Shown piece by piece: positions 45,308 to 53,600 of a stretch of DNA of 64,000 bases. The stretch comes from Paenibacillus rubinfantis (GTDB lineage Bacteria > Bacillota > Bacilli > Paenibacillales > Paenibacillaceae): the NCBI RefSeq assembly GCF_001486505.1, contig NZ_LN909065.1:248001-312000 (forward strand), in the 5' to 3' direction. The notes beneath the pieces were generated by a model, which saw only the letters and a list, made by a program, of their open reading frames with translations, was not told the origin of the DNA and did no database searches. A program made the translations under genes and the position numbers. Numbering within the stretch: the first letter of the stretch is position 1; the number at the start of each line of letters is the position of its first letter.

Positions 45308-46599
45308 TGACCTACACCTCCGCTTTGTTGCTTCGCCGGCGGCATCACGGGTAACGCCTTGCCCGAAGACTGCGCCTTCAGCCGCTCGGCATCGACCTTC
45401 TTATTCTTGGCGGTGATCAGGCCGTTGGGCCTGAAGATGGCGACAAGCACCAGAATCGCCCCGAATATCAAACGCTGCATCTTGGAGGGCGAGATCGAGC
45501 TGGGAATATGAATCACCCCTTGCAGGGTTAACTGGTTTAGCCAGTTGGTGAGTTCCGTCAGCACCTGCAAGTTCAGGAGCGTCACCAAAGCCGCACCAAG
45601 AATGACGCCGGGCACGCTGCCCATGCCGCCCAGCAGCACCATCACGAGAATCGTAATCGATTCGAGCAGCGTAAAGCTGGTTGGATCGATAAACGTTTGC
45701 TTCGCCGCAAACACCACCCCCATCATCCCAGAAAAAGAAGCGCCGATGGCAAAAGCGCTCAGTTTGGTGCGGATGAGCGGGATGCCCATCGATTGCGCGG
45801 CGATCTCGTTCTCCCGAATCGCCTTCCAGGCCCGCCCTAGACGGGAATGCTCCAACCGTTTCACGCTGAAAATAACGATCGCCAAAATAAAAAGGACGAT
45901 AAAATAAAACTGGTTGGGAAACGTAAAGGACAAGCCAAACAAGTTCGGCGGTTGGATCGAAGACAACCCCATTGCCCCGTTCGTAATATTCACCGGTTTA
46001 TCGAGATTGTTAAAGATAATCCGGATAATTTCCCCGAAGCCTAGCGTGACGATCGCCAAATAGTCGCCCTTGACCCGAAGGACCGGCAAACCAAGCAGCA
46101 ACCCAAACAACGCAGCCATAAAGCCGCCCAGCACGATAAAGATCCAGAACGCTCCTCCGGGCAACGGGAACAGTTGGCCGGAGATAAACTCGTTCGCCTG
46201 CGGCGTGGCAAAGATCGCATACGTATACGCTCCAACCGCAAAGAACGCTACGAAACCAAGGTCGAGCAGTCCAGCGAATCCAACTACGATGTTAAGCCCT
46301 AACGCCATCGCGATATAAATACCGCACTGCGTGGCGACTTCCATATACGACTGATGGGCCGGGCCGCCGGAGGTCGCAAACGGAATGACCAGCAGCAACA
46401 GCACCGCACCAATCCCCCATTTGATCGGGGTTTGGAAGGTCGTCAAATAGAGCAGCAGCAAGGATCCGAGTAAGAGCAGAAAGGCAACGACCGACTTATT
46501 CGAAAAATATACGCTGGCCGCCGTAACAAGGACAAACAGCGTTAACAACAAGGCTTGGGCGGGTTGGCTTCGCCCCAGCCAGAGCTTTAGTTGATTCAT
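45304..46599 (-). CDS. livM: Branched-chain amino acid ABC transporter permease LivM
   Basis: 431 residues with about ten membrane segments. The family signatures GLNIVVGFAGLLDLGFVAFF and GMGSVPGVILGAAL are present. The C-terminal 35 residues form a charged, Gln/Gly-rich tail not needed for the fold. Partner of LivH in the membrane. Overlaps livG by 4 bases. Confidence 0.93.
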   Translation of the reverse strand: MNQLKLWLGRSQPAQALLLTLFVLVTAASVYFSNKSVVAFLLLLGSLLLLYLTTFQTPIKWGIGAVLLLLVIPFATSGGPAHQSYMEVATQCGIYIAMALGLNIVVGFAGLLDLGFVAFFAVGAYTYAIFATPQANEFISGQLFPLPGGAFWIFIVLGGFMAALFGLLLGLPVLRVKGDYLAIVTLGFGEIIRIIFNNLDKPVNITNGAMGLSSIQPPNLFGLSFTFPNQFYFIVLFILAIVIFSVKRLEHSRLGRAWKAIRENEIAAQSMGIPLIRTKLSAFAIGASFSGMMGVVFAAKQTFIDPTSFTLLESITILVMVLLGGMGSVPGVILGAALVTLLNLQVLTELTNWLNQLTLQGVIHIPSSISPSKMQRLIFGAILVLVAIFRPNGLITAKNKKVDAERLKAQSSGKALPVMPPAKQQSGGVGQ

Positions 46600-46609
46600 G
46601 GCAGCTCAC

Positions 46610-47593
46610 CTACACTTTCTCTTTCACGGCTTTACCAAACAACCCTTCCGGCTTGAAGATCAACACCGCGATCAGGATCAGAAAAGCGACAACGTCTTTA
46701 TACTCCCCGCCCAACGCGCCGCCGGTGATGACGGACAGGTTCGCAGACGAGAACATTTCCAGCACGCCGATAAACAACCCGCCAAACATGGCGCCCCGGA
46801 TATTGCCGATGCCGCCGAGAACCGCAGCGGTGAAAGCTTTCATTCCCAAAATGAACCCGATATACGGATCAATGGTTCCATACTGCTGGGCGAACAGGAC
46901 GCCGGTCCCGCCCCCCAGCGCCGATCCAATAAAGAAAGTCAGCGCGATCACCTTATTGACGTTAATCGACATCAGCGATGCCGTCTCCCGGTCCTGGGCT
47001 ACAGCCCGCATGGCGGTTCCCCATTTGGTGCGATTCACGAAAAAATCAAGCCCCACCATGAGGACGACAGCCACCGCCACAACGATGATCGTATTCGTCT
47101 TCAAAAAAGCATCGTCAAACCCGCTCCATACGAAGGATGCGCCCAGCTTCAGATTCTCGCCGTACAAGGAAATACCGGTGACGATGAAATTCCCCGTCCG
47201 GATATCGGCGATAAATCGAACGATGTCCTGCAGCAGGAAGGACACCCCGATCGCCGAGATCAATGAGATGAGCTTGGGAGCCCGGCGGAGCGGGCGATAC
47301 GCCACCCGCTCGATGCCGATCCCCAACAACCCGGTTGACAGCATCGCCGTCGCCAGGATGAGGAAGTAGGCGAGCCCGGCGGGCAACCCGGTCAGCCATC
47401 CTGCCGAGTTCATCGTCAGCAAGGCCGCCGTACCCACGAATGCGCCGGTCATAAAAATTTCCCCATGCGCAAAATTGATAAATTCAAGAATGCCGTATAC
47501 CATCGTATAGCCGATAGCCACCACCGCATAGACGGCGCCTAAAGTTAATCCGTCCACCAAGACCTGGGGGAGTGTTTGCAGGATCATCTCCAT
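46610..47593 (-). CDS. livH: Branched-chain amino acid ABC transporter permease LivH
   Basis: 327 residues with eight to nine membrane segments. Signature GYTMVYGILEFINFAHGEIF near the N terminus and GGIGNIRGAMFGG near the C terminus identify LivH. An 11-bp gap precedes livM; 38 bp separate it from the binding protein gene upstream. Confidence 0.93.
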   Translation of the reverse strand: MEMILQTLPQVLVDGLTLGAVYAVVAIGYTMVYGILEFINFAHGEIFMTGAFVGTAALLTMNSAGWLTGLPAGLAYFLILATAMLSTGLLGIGIERVAYRPLRRAPKLISLISAIGVSFLLQDIVRFIADIRTGNFIVTGISLYGENLKLGASFVWSGFDDAFLKTNTIIVVAVAVVLMVGLDFFVNRTKWGTAMRAVAQDRETASLMSINVNKVIALTFFIGSALGGGTGVLFAQQYGTIDPYIGFILGMKAFTAAVLGGIGNIRGAMFGGLFIGVLEMFSSANLSVITGGALGGEYKDVVAFLILIAVLIFKPEGLFGKAVKEKV

Positions 47594-47631
47594 AAGTCCA
47601 TACCCCTTCTGCGTTATTGCCGAAAGTCTAA

Positions 47632-48846
47632 TTATTTCGGCTGTTCGATTTCCGATACCATCGTGCCAGGGTAGGTTGGTGAATCAAATTTATAAATGAA
47701 GACCTTGGCATATTCGTTATCGCCTTTGTCGTCAAAGCTAACCTTCGTGGCGATCCCTTCAAAATCGGTTGTTGCCCGGACCACATCGCGGACCTGCTCG
47801 CGCGTCGGCAGCTTGCCGCCGTTGTCTTCGATTGCTTTTTTCACTGCGTTTAAGATGACATTCATCGAATCATAAGCATATGCCGAGTAGTTCTCGACGG
47901 ATTTGCCAAACTTCTCTTGATATTTGTCCGCCCAATCCTTGTTGGACTTCGTGACGTCCGTAGACACGGAGCTGTACGCCACTTCGGTTAACTTGTCGCC
48001 GGCGATGTCTACCATCCCCGAGGAATCCAACGCATCCCCGCCCATGATTGGTACTGTGATGCCTTTTTCGCGTGCTTGTTTGACGATCAGCCCCGCCTCG
48101 GCATACATCCCGCCAAAGAAGATAAAGTCCGGCTTCTTGCTGAGCACCTGATTCAATACACCGTTAAAGTCTTTCTCCCCTACCGTGATCCCCTCGTACC
48201 CGGAGATGGTCGCGCCCAATTCCTCGGCGGCACTGCGGAACGCGTCGGCCAACCCTTGCCCGTAAGCCGTTTTATCCTGGATGACGAAAATATTTTTCGC
48301 TCCCACCGTCTTCACGGCATATTCGGCACCCGCCGGTCCCTGGAAGTCGTCGCGGGCGACAATCCGGTTGGCCGCCTTCAGCTTCCGGTCGGTGAAGTCG
48401 GTCGCCGTGCTGGCCGGGGAGACCATTGGAATCCCGTATTTCTCGTACACCACGGAGCTCGGAATCGATACCCCGGAGTTCAAATGCCCAAGAACCGCCA
48501 GTATCGCTTGATCGGCGCCGATCAATTCGGAGTTAGCCACACCTTTCTTTGAGTCGCCTTGATCGTCGTAAGGCACGAACTGCAGGTCAAATCCCAGATC
48601 CTTAAATTCGGCTTGACGCTCTTCCAGCGCCATCTGCCCGCCGAGCTTGATCGATTCCCCCTGAATAGCCGAGCCCCCGGATAGCGGGGATTGCGATGCA
48701 ATTTTGATCACCGTGAGTTTGTCGCCTGCCCCTGCGGTATCCCCATTCGCTGGTTTTGCCTCACCGCCGGACGAATTACACGCCGAGAGCAAACCCAGCA
48801 ATAAACAAATACTAGCAAGCCATGCAAATCTTTTTTTCCCCTTCAT
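47632..48846 (-). CDS. livK: Branched-chain amino acid-binding lipoprotein
   Basis: 404 residues. Lipobox LLSAC (Cys23), a Gly/Ala linker and a LivJ/LivK-type periplasmic-binding body (PLSGGSAIQGESIKLGGQMA, VSPASTATDFTDR). The ATG at 48846, six bases after AGGAGG, is preferred; the ATG two codons earlier overlaps that site. First gene of the liv operon. A TnrA/GlnR-like palindrome about 100 bp upstream suggests nitrogen control. Confidence 0.92.
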   Translation of the reverse strand: MKGKKRFAWLASICLLLGLLSACNSSGGEAKPANGDTAGAGDKLTVIKIASQSPLSGGSAIQGESIKLGGQMALEERQAEFKDLGFDLQFVPYDDQGDSKKGVANSELIGADQAILAVLGHLNSGVSIPSSVVYEKYGIPMVSPASTATDFTDRKLKAANRIVARDDFQGPAGAEYAVKTVGAKNIFVIQDKTAYGQGLADAFRSAAEELGATISGYEGITVGEKDFNGVLNQVLSKKPDFIFFGGMYAEAGLIVKQAREKGITVPIMGGDALDSSGMVDIAGDKLTEVAYSSVSTDVTKSNKDWADKYQEKFGKSVENYSAYAYDSMNVILNAVKKAIEDNGGKLPTREQVRDVVRATTDFEGIATKVSFDDKGDNEYAKVFIYKFDSPTYPGTMVSEIEQPK

Positions 48847-48894
48847 ACACATCCTCCTCAGATCGATCTTTTTCTAGGGCTTTGCCCCGCTTGG

Positions 48895-48922
48895 TGTTAT
48901 GTACGAGTCACTTTACATAACA
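48895..48922. promoter_or_regulatory. 8-bp inverted repeat upstream of livK
   Basis: TGTTATGT (48895-48902) and ACATAACA (48915-48922) around a 12-base spacer, 49-76 bp before the livK start. The spacing does not fit TnrA/GlnR exactly. Possible operator. Confidence 0.45.
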
Positions 48923-48946
48923 TTAACTGCACTTTAAACTCTTTTA

Positions 48947-48963
48947 TGTTAGTATTCGTGACA
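48947..48963 (-). promoter_or_regulatory. TnrA/GlnR-like box upstream of the liv operon
   Basis: Minus strand TGTCACGAATACTAACA fits the core TGTNAN7TNACA fully and the longer Bacillus consensus TGTNANAWWWTMTNACA at all but two inner positions. It lies 101-117 bp before livK, a usual place for activation by TnrA or GlnR. Confidence 0.55.
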
Positions 48964-49074
48964 TTTGAAATCACCTTACCCCATCGACTACGTAAAACTA
49001 CAATTTCCTACTTCATCTCTAGTTAGGTTCTTAAAAATATTTTGCGGGACGACTCCACCTTCCCGTTGAAACAC

Positions 49075-49105
49075 AAAAAAGCCCCGCCCTTCATCAGGGC
49101 GGAGC
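49075..49105 (-). terminator. Terminator of the GNAT gene
   Basis: Minus strand: GCTCCGCCCT (49105-49096) pairs with AGGGCGGGGC (49090-49081), one mismatch, followed by TTTTTTG. Confidence 0.88.
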
Positions 49106-49142
49106 TTCCATCGCAGTTTGCCATTAAGGTCTATTTATTAGG

Positions 49143-49607
49143 TTAACTTACCGGCTTATTCATTCGGTAGCCAGTACAACTGAAGCCGCAATGCTCATAA
49201 AACGTTTTGGCGGACAGATGGTTCTCGCGGGCCGTGGATAACACCAGATCCGTGCTGCCCCGTTCACGGGCCCACTTCTCCGCTTCTTCGATCAACCGTC
49301 TCCCGATCCCCGTGCCGCGGTGTTTCTCGTCAACGACCAATGCCGTAATCCGGGTAACCGGTTTACTCATATCATGCGTCTGATGCTGCTTCAGGAAAGC
49401 CGTCGCAATGACTACGCCGTCAAGTTCCGCCACCAGATTACCTAGCAACAGCTGGCCTTCCAGCATCGCTAAACGTTCCTTCAGCACGCTTGCCGTCATC
49501 GGATAGCGCAGTTGACGCATTAAAGGAAGCATGTGTTGAACATCGTCGCAACAACCGTTGCGAATGACCAAAGCCGGAGCTAACGCCTCAATACTCAATT
49601 GGACCAA
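49143..49607 (-). CDS. GNAT-family N-acetyltransferase
   Basis: 154 residues with one GNAT fold; the acetyl-CoA loop is VDEKHRGTGIGRRLIEEAE and the C-terminal 'FYEHCGFSCTGYRM' closes the fold. The start is a TTG; 49607 and 49598 are both possible, and AGGTGG is better spaced from 49598. Substrate unknown. Single gene between the liv operon and the ABC exporter pair. Confidence 0.88.
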   Translation of the reverse strand: MVQLSIEALAPALVIRNGCCDDVQHMLPLMRQLRYPMTASVLKERLAMLEGQLLLGNLVAELDGVVIATAFLKQHQTHDMSKPVTRITALVVDEKHRGTGIGRRLIEEAEKWARERGSTDLVLSTARENHLSAKTFYEHCGFSCTGYRMNKPVS

Positions 49608-49715
49608 ACCACCTTTAATAAATTTGCCAATTCACAAATCCCATTCTATTTTCCGGCTTTACGAGCAAGATTGCAATAGTTCTAGTTAAAAATCTAAATA
49701 TTTTTCGATAAAAAG

Positions 49716-51572
49716 TTACAAATACCGAAATTGAGCTTCAACTAAGCCGCAATAGATTCCCTTTTGTTCCATCAATTCCCGGTGAGTGCCCGATTCTTTG
49801 ATCTCCCCATGATCCAACACGATGATTTTGTCGGCGCTTCGGATGGTAGAGAGACGGTGAGCTACGATAAAAGACGTTCTCCCCTTCAACAGCACCTTCA
49901 ACGCCTCCTGAATCTTGAGTTCGGTCTCCGTATCGATGCTAGCCGTAGCCTCGTCGAGGATGAGAATTCTTGGATTCGCCAGCAACGCGCGGGCAAACGA
50001 TAGCAACTGGCGTTGCCCCATTGACAGCACATTACCTCGCTCCTCCACCTCTGTACCATAGCCGTTAGGCAGCTTCATAATAAAATCGTGGGCATCCACC
50101 GCCTTAGCCGCCGCCTCTACTTCTTCATCCGTTGCGTCCAACCGGCCGAATCGGATATTATCCCGGATCGTTCCCGAGAATATAAACGTATCCTGCAGCA
50201 CGACGCCAATTTGGCTGCGGAGGCTTTGGACGGTGACGTCGCGAATGTCATGGCTATCGATGACAACCGAGCCGCCACTGGGATCGTAAAAACGGCTGAG
50301 CAGATTGATGATCGTGCTTTTTCCCGAGCCCGTATGGCCGACAAGCGCAATCGATTGGCCGGCTTTCACGTCCAGATCGATCCCTTTTAGGGCGGGACGG
50401 CCTTGTTCATATTCAAAGACCACCCGGTTAAAGCGAATCGCTCCCGTAATCGCCGGCAGCGGCTTCGCTCCCGGTTTATCGGCAATATTCGGCTCCTCGT
50501 CAATAAATTCAAAGATCCGCTCTGACGAAGCCATCGCCACCAACAGCTGGTTATACATTTGACCAAGGCGGTTGATCGGATCCCAGAAGTTGCCCACGTA
50601 GTTACTGAAGGCTACCAGCAGGCCGATGGTCAACTCCCCCGACTGAATGAGGTAAACGCCGAGCACAAACAGCACAAACGTACCGATGCCCCCGGTGATT
50701 TCGATTAAGGGGCCAAACCCCTGGTTCATCGCAGAAGCTTTATCCCATGATTTCTTGCTGCTTAGGTTCATCGAATCGAAGTAACGCATATTTTCCCGCT
50801 CTTGCGTGTAAGCCTGAGTTACGCGAATGCCCTGAATCGATTCGTTGAGATGGGAGTTAATCCGCGAGTTCTTCATGCGGACCTCCTGCCAAGCCATCCG
50901 GATTTTTTGCCGCAGTTTAGTGGAGATCAGGAACATAATGGGGACGGTAATCATCACCGCAAGCCCCAGCTTCCAGTTAATCAGCAGCAAAATAACAACG
51001 ATCCCGGCCAGCTGTACGCAGTCGATCATCAGGTTGACGACGCCATTGGTAAACAGCTCCTGCAGCGAGTTAATATCATTCGTAACCCGCACCAGCACCG
51101 AGCCGGCCGGACGTTTGTCAAAGAAGTTAAACGAGAGCTTCTGGATATGCTGAAACAAATCGGCGCGCAAATCATAGATGACCTTCTGGCCGACGATATT
51201 CGTGTATTTGATTCGGTATACGCCCGAGATCCATTGGATCAGGTACAGCACGAGGACAGCAGCAGTAATGCCATAAAGCAGCGTTAAGCTCGTTTGACCG
51301 TTCTCCGGCACAATAGCCCGGTCGATCGCCAAACTCGTCAAATAAGGCACGGCCAGCTTCGTCACTGTCCCAAGTACCGTCATCAGGATGATCAAGGGCA
51401 ACATCTGTTTGGCATAGGGGATCATATAAGCAAAAAGCCGACGGAATTGCTGCCAATCAAACGCCTTATCCATGATCTCGTCATCTTGATAGACGAAGCG
51501 CTCCTCGATGCTTCCGCGGGGGGTCTCCTTACCGGACGCCGGCTTCGGCCGGGTTGTAGTTTGCGTATTCAT
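49716..51572 (-). CDS. Heterodimeric ABC exporter subunit with catalytic Walker B (BmrD-like)
   Basis: 618 residues. An N-terminal cytoplasmic extension of about 45 residues, six membrane helices, then an ATPase with Walker A GHTGSGKST, a non-consensus signature LSMGQRQLL, Walker B ILILDEATASID (Glu present) and H loop AHRLS. The signature of this subunit is degenerate, while its partner has LSGGQ but Asp in Walker B. Together they give one good and one degenerate site, as in BmrC/BmrD-type multidrug exporters. Overlaps the partner gene by 4 bases. Confidence 0.92.
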   Translation of the reverse strand: MNTQTTTRPKPASGKETPRGSIEERFVYQDDEIMDKAFDWQQFRRLFAYMIPYAKQMLPLIILMTVLGTVTKLAVPYLTSLAIDRAIVPENGQTSLTLLYGITAAVLVLYLIQWISGVYRIKYTNIVGQKVIYDLRADLFQHIQKLSFNFFDKRPAGSVLVRVTNDINSLQELFTNGVVNLMIDCVQLAGIVVILLLINWKLGLAVMITVPIMFLISTKLRQKIRMAWQEVRMKNSRINSHLNESIQGIRVTQAYTQERENMRYFDSMNLSSKKSWDKASAMNQGFGPLIEITGGIGTFVLFVLGVYLIQSGELTIGLLVAFSNYVGNFWDPINRLGQMYNQLLVAMASSERIFEFIDEEPNIADKPGAKPLPAITGAIRFNRVVFEYEQGRPALKGIDLDVKAGQSIALVGHTGSGKSTIINLLSRFYDPSGGSVVIDSHDIRDVTVQSLRSQIGVVLQDTFIFSGTIRDNIRFGRLDATDEEVEAAAKAVDAHDFIMKLPNGYGTEVEERGNVLSMGQRQLLSFARALLANPRILILDEATASIDTETELKIQEALKVLLKGRTSFIVAHRLSTIRSADKIIVLDHGEIKESGTHRELMEQKGIYCGLVEAQFRYL

Positions 51573-53338
51573 GCGTTCCCCTCCCCTTTACGCCGGACCG
51601 TTCCGTCCAGATGGTCTGCATATTGGATACGATACACGTCCTGGTATGGACCCGAGGCTTCAATCAACTCCTCATGTTTCCCGCGTTGAACGACCCGCCC
51701 TTCGTTTAAGACGAGGATTTCGTCTGCATGACGGAGCGAAGAGATCCGATGGGCGATAATAAACGTCGTTCGGCCCCGCATGACCTCCTGAAAGCCGGCT
51801 TGGATCTCCTGCTCGGTCTCCATGTCCACCGCGCTGGTGGCGTCGTCCAGGATCAGGATTTTCGGGTTCTTGAGCAAGGCGCGGGCGATGGCGATCCTCT
51901 GCTTCTGCCCGCCGGATAAACCAAGTCCCCGTTCGCCGACCACCGTATCATAACCTTCCGGCAATTCCATGATAAATTCGTGCGCCTTAGCCAATTGGGC
52001 GGCGCGGATAATCTCCTCCATAGATACGTTGGTCATCCCGTAAGCAATATTGCCCTTAATGGTCGACGAGAACAGGAACGTCTCTTGAAACACCGTGGCG
52101 ATTTGACTGCGCAGGCTGCGCACGCTGAGCTCGCGGATGTCTTTACCGTCGAGACGGATATGGCCTTTATTCACGTCGTACGCACGCATCAACAGCTGGA
52201 TCATCGTTGATTTGCCGGAGCCCGTGCCGCCGAGAAAACCGATCACGGAGCCGGGCGGGGCATGGAAATCGATGTCGACCACCGCCGGCATTTTGTTCCC
52301 ATAAGCAAACGTAACGCGCTCGAACCGGACATCGCCGCGAACCTGTTCGGGGTGAAGCTCCACCGCTTGCGCTTCGTCCTTCACGTCGATCGGCTGATTC
52401 AAAATCTCCAGCACCCGTTCCCCGGACGCCTTGGATTGCGTATAGTTGTTAATATGGAAGCCTAAGCCCCACATCGGGCCGATGATAAACCAGATTAAGC
52501 TGAAAAAGGCGACCAGATCGCCAAGCGACAACTGCCCCTTAATCACCAGCGTCCCGCCTACCGACAGCAGTACCGCCACGCTGATGGAAGCCAGCAGCTC
52601 CATCACCGGAAAGAACCGGCTCCATAACGTCGCCGCAAAAATCTGATTATCCTTGTAGCGCTCGTTGCGATGCGAGAACTTCTCGACCTCATGCGGCTCC
52701 CGAGCAAACGATTTGACAGTCCGCACGCCGGTCACGTTCTCCTGTACCGCGGTCGTCAAGGAGCTGAGCGCCTGACGCATTTCCTGGAACGCCGGATGGA
52801 TTTTGGACTCGAATTTAAGGGCGACGCCGGCCAGGAAAGGAATCGTAATCATCGTCACCAAAGTGAGCTGCCAGTGAATGGAGAACATCACCGCCGATCC
52901 AAATGTCACCATCAGGATAAGATTTAACAGCTGAGCGAAGCCAAACCCCACGAAGTTGCGGATCGCTTCCAAATCCCCGGTTAATCGCGACATTAAATCC
53001 CCGGTTTTGGCCGTATCGTAATAGCGGAACGATAAGAACTGCAGTTTTTCGTAGCACGCATTGCGCAGCCGGTACGCTAGATAGTTCCCCAGCCTTCCGC
53101 CAAAAAAACCGTGAAGAAACTGCAGCAGCGCCTTCACAGCTACAACGGAAACCGCCGTCGCGGCTATCCATACCACCTCTCCGTAATTCCCCGGCCGAAT
53201 CACATCGTCGATCAGCTTGCGCAGCAGCATCGGATAAACCAAGCCCAGCCCGGTGGCCGCCGCCAAACATAAAATCGACAATACCAAGTAGTTCAGCCTC
53301 GCCTGGTAATATCCCCGAAGTTGCCTGAGAACCTCCAT
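51569..53338 (-). CDS. Heterodimeric ABC exporter subunit with degenerate Walker B (BmrC-like)
   Basis: 589 residues. Six membrane helices (ABC_membrane, YEKLQFLSFRYYDTAKTGDL in part) and an ATPase with Walker A GGTGSGKST, consensus signature LSGGQKQRI and Walker B ILILDDATSAVD, where Asp replaces the catalytic Glu. This matches the BmrC-like half of an asymmetric exporter. The ATG at 53338 follows AGGAGG and is preferred over a longer frame starting at 53380. First gene of the pair; no drug-sensing leader ORF was recognised. Confidence 0.92.
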   Translation of the reverse strand: MEVLRQLRGYYQARLNYLVLSILCLAAATGLGLVYPMLLRKLIDDVIRPGNYGEVVWIAATAVSVVAVKALLQFLHGFFGGRLGNYLAYRLRNACYEKLQFLSFRYYDTAKTGDLMSRLTGDLEAIRNFVGFGFAQLLNLILMVTFGSAVMFSIHWQLTLVTMITIPFLAGVALKFESKIHPAFQEMRQALSSLTTAVQENVTGVRTVKSFAREPHEVEKFSHRNERYKDNQIFAATLWSRFFPVMELLASISVAVLLSVGGTLVIKGQLSLGDLVAFFSLIWFIIGPMWGLGFHINNYTQSKASGERVLEILNQPIDVKDEAQAVELHPEQVRGDVRFERVTFAYGNKMPAVVDIDFHAPPGSVIGFLGGTGSGKSTMIQLLMRAYDVNKGHIRLDGKDIRELSVRSLRSQIATVFQETFLFSSTIKGNIAYGMTNVSMEEIIRAAQLAKAHEFIMELPEGYDTVVGERGLGLSGGQKQRIAIARALLKNPKILILDDATSAVDMETEQEIQAGFQEVMRGRTTFIIAHRISSLRHADEILVLNEGRVVQRGKHEELIEASGPYQDVYRIQYADHLDGTVRRKGEGNA

Positions 53339-53536
53339 GTCACTCCTCCTACACCCGTTTGTTGAAATAAACTTGGACAACCGTCATAAACCAATGACCA
53401 ATGATTTCGGACGTTTTGGATGAAGGGGCAGAGGGGAGTGTCTGAACGCCGCGAAACCTGTCACAGCCTGGAAGCATGCGCTTTCATGGCCTTAGCTCCT
53501 TGCAGTGTATCATCAGGATTTTCCCGCGGCAAAGCG

Positions 53537-53575
53537 AAGAAAAGCCTAATATCCCCTAAATTCGGAATATTAGGC
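53537..53575 (-). terminator. Terminator of the dynA gene
   Basis: Minus strand: perfect 9-bp stem GCCTAATAT (53575-53567) and ATATTAGGC (53552-53544), followed by TTTTCTTC, 26 bp after the dynA stop. Confidence 0.82.
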
Positions 53576-53600
53576 CTTGATCTCCGGTTAAACCTGCTTA

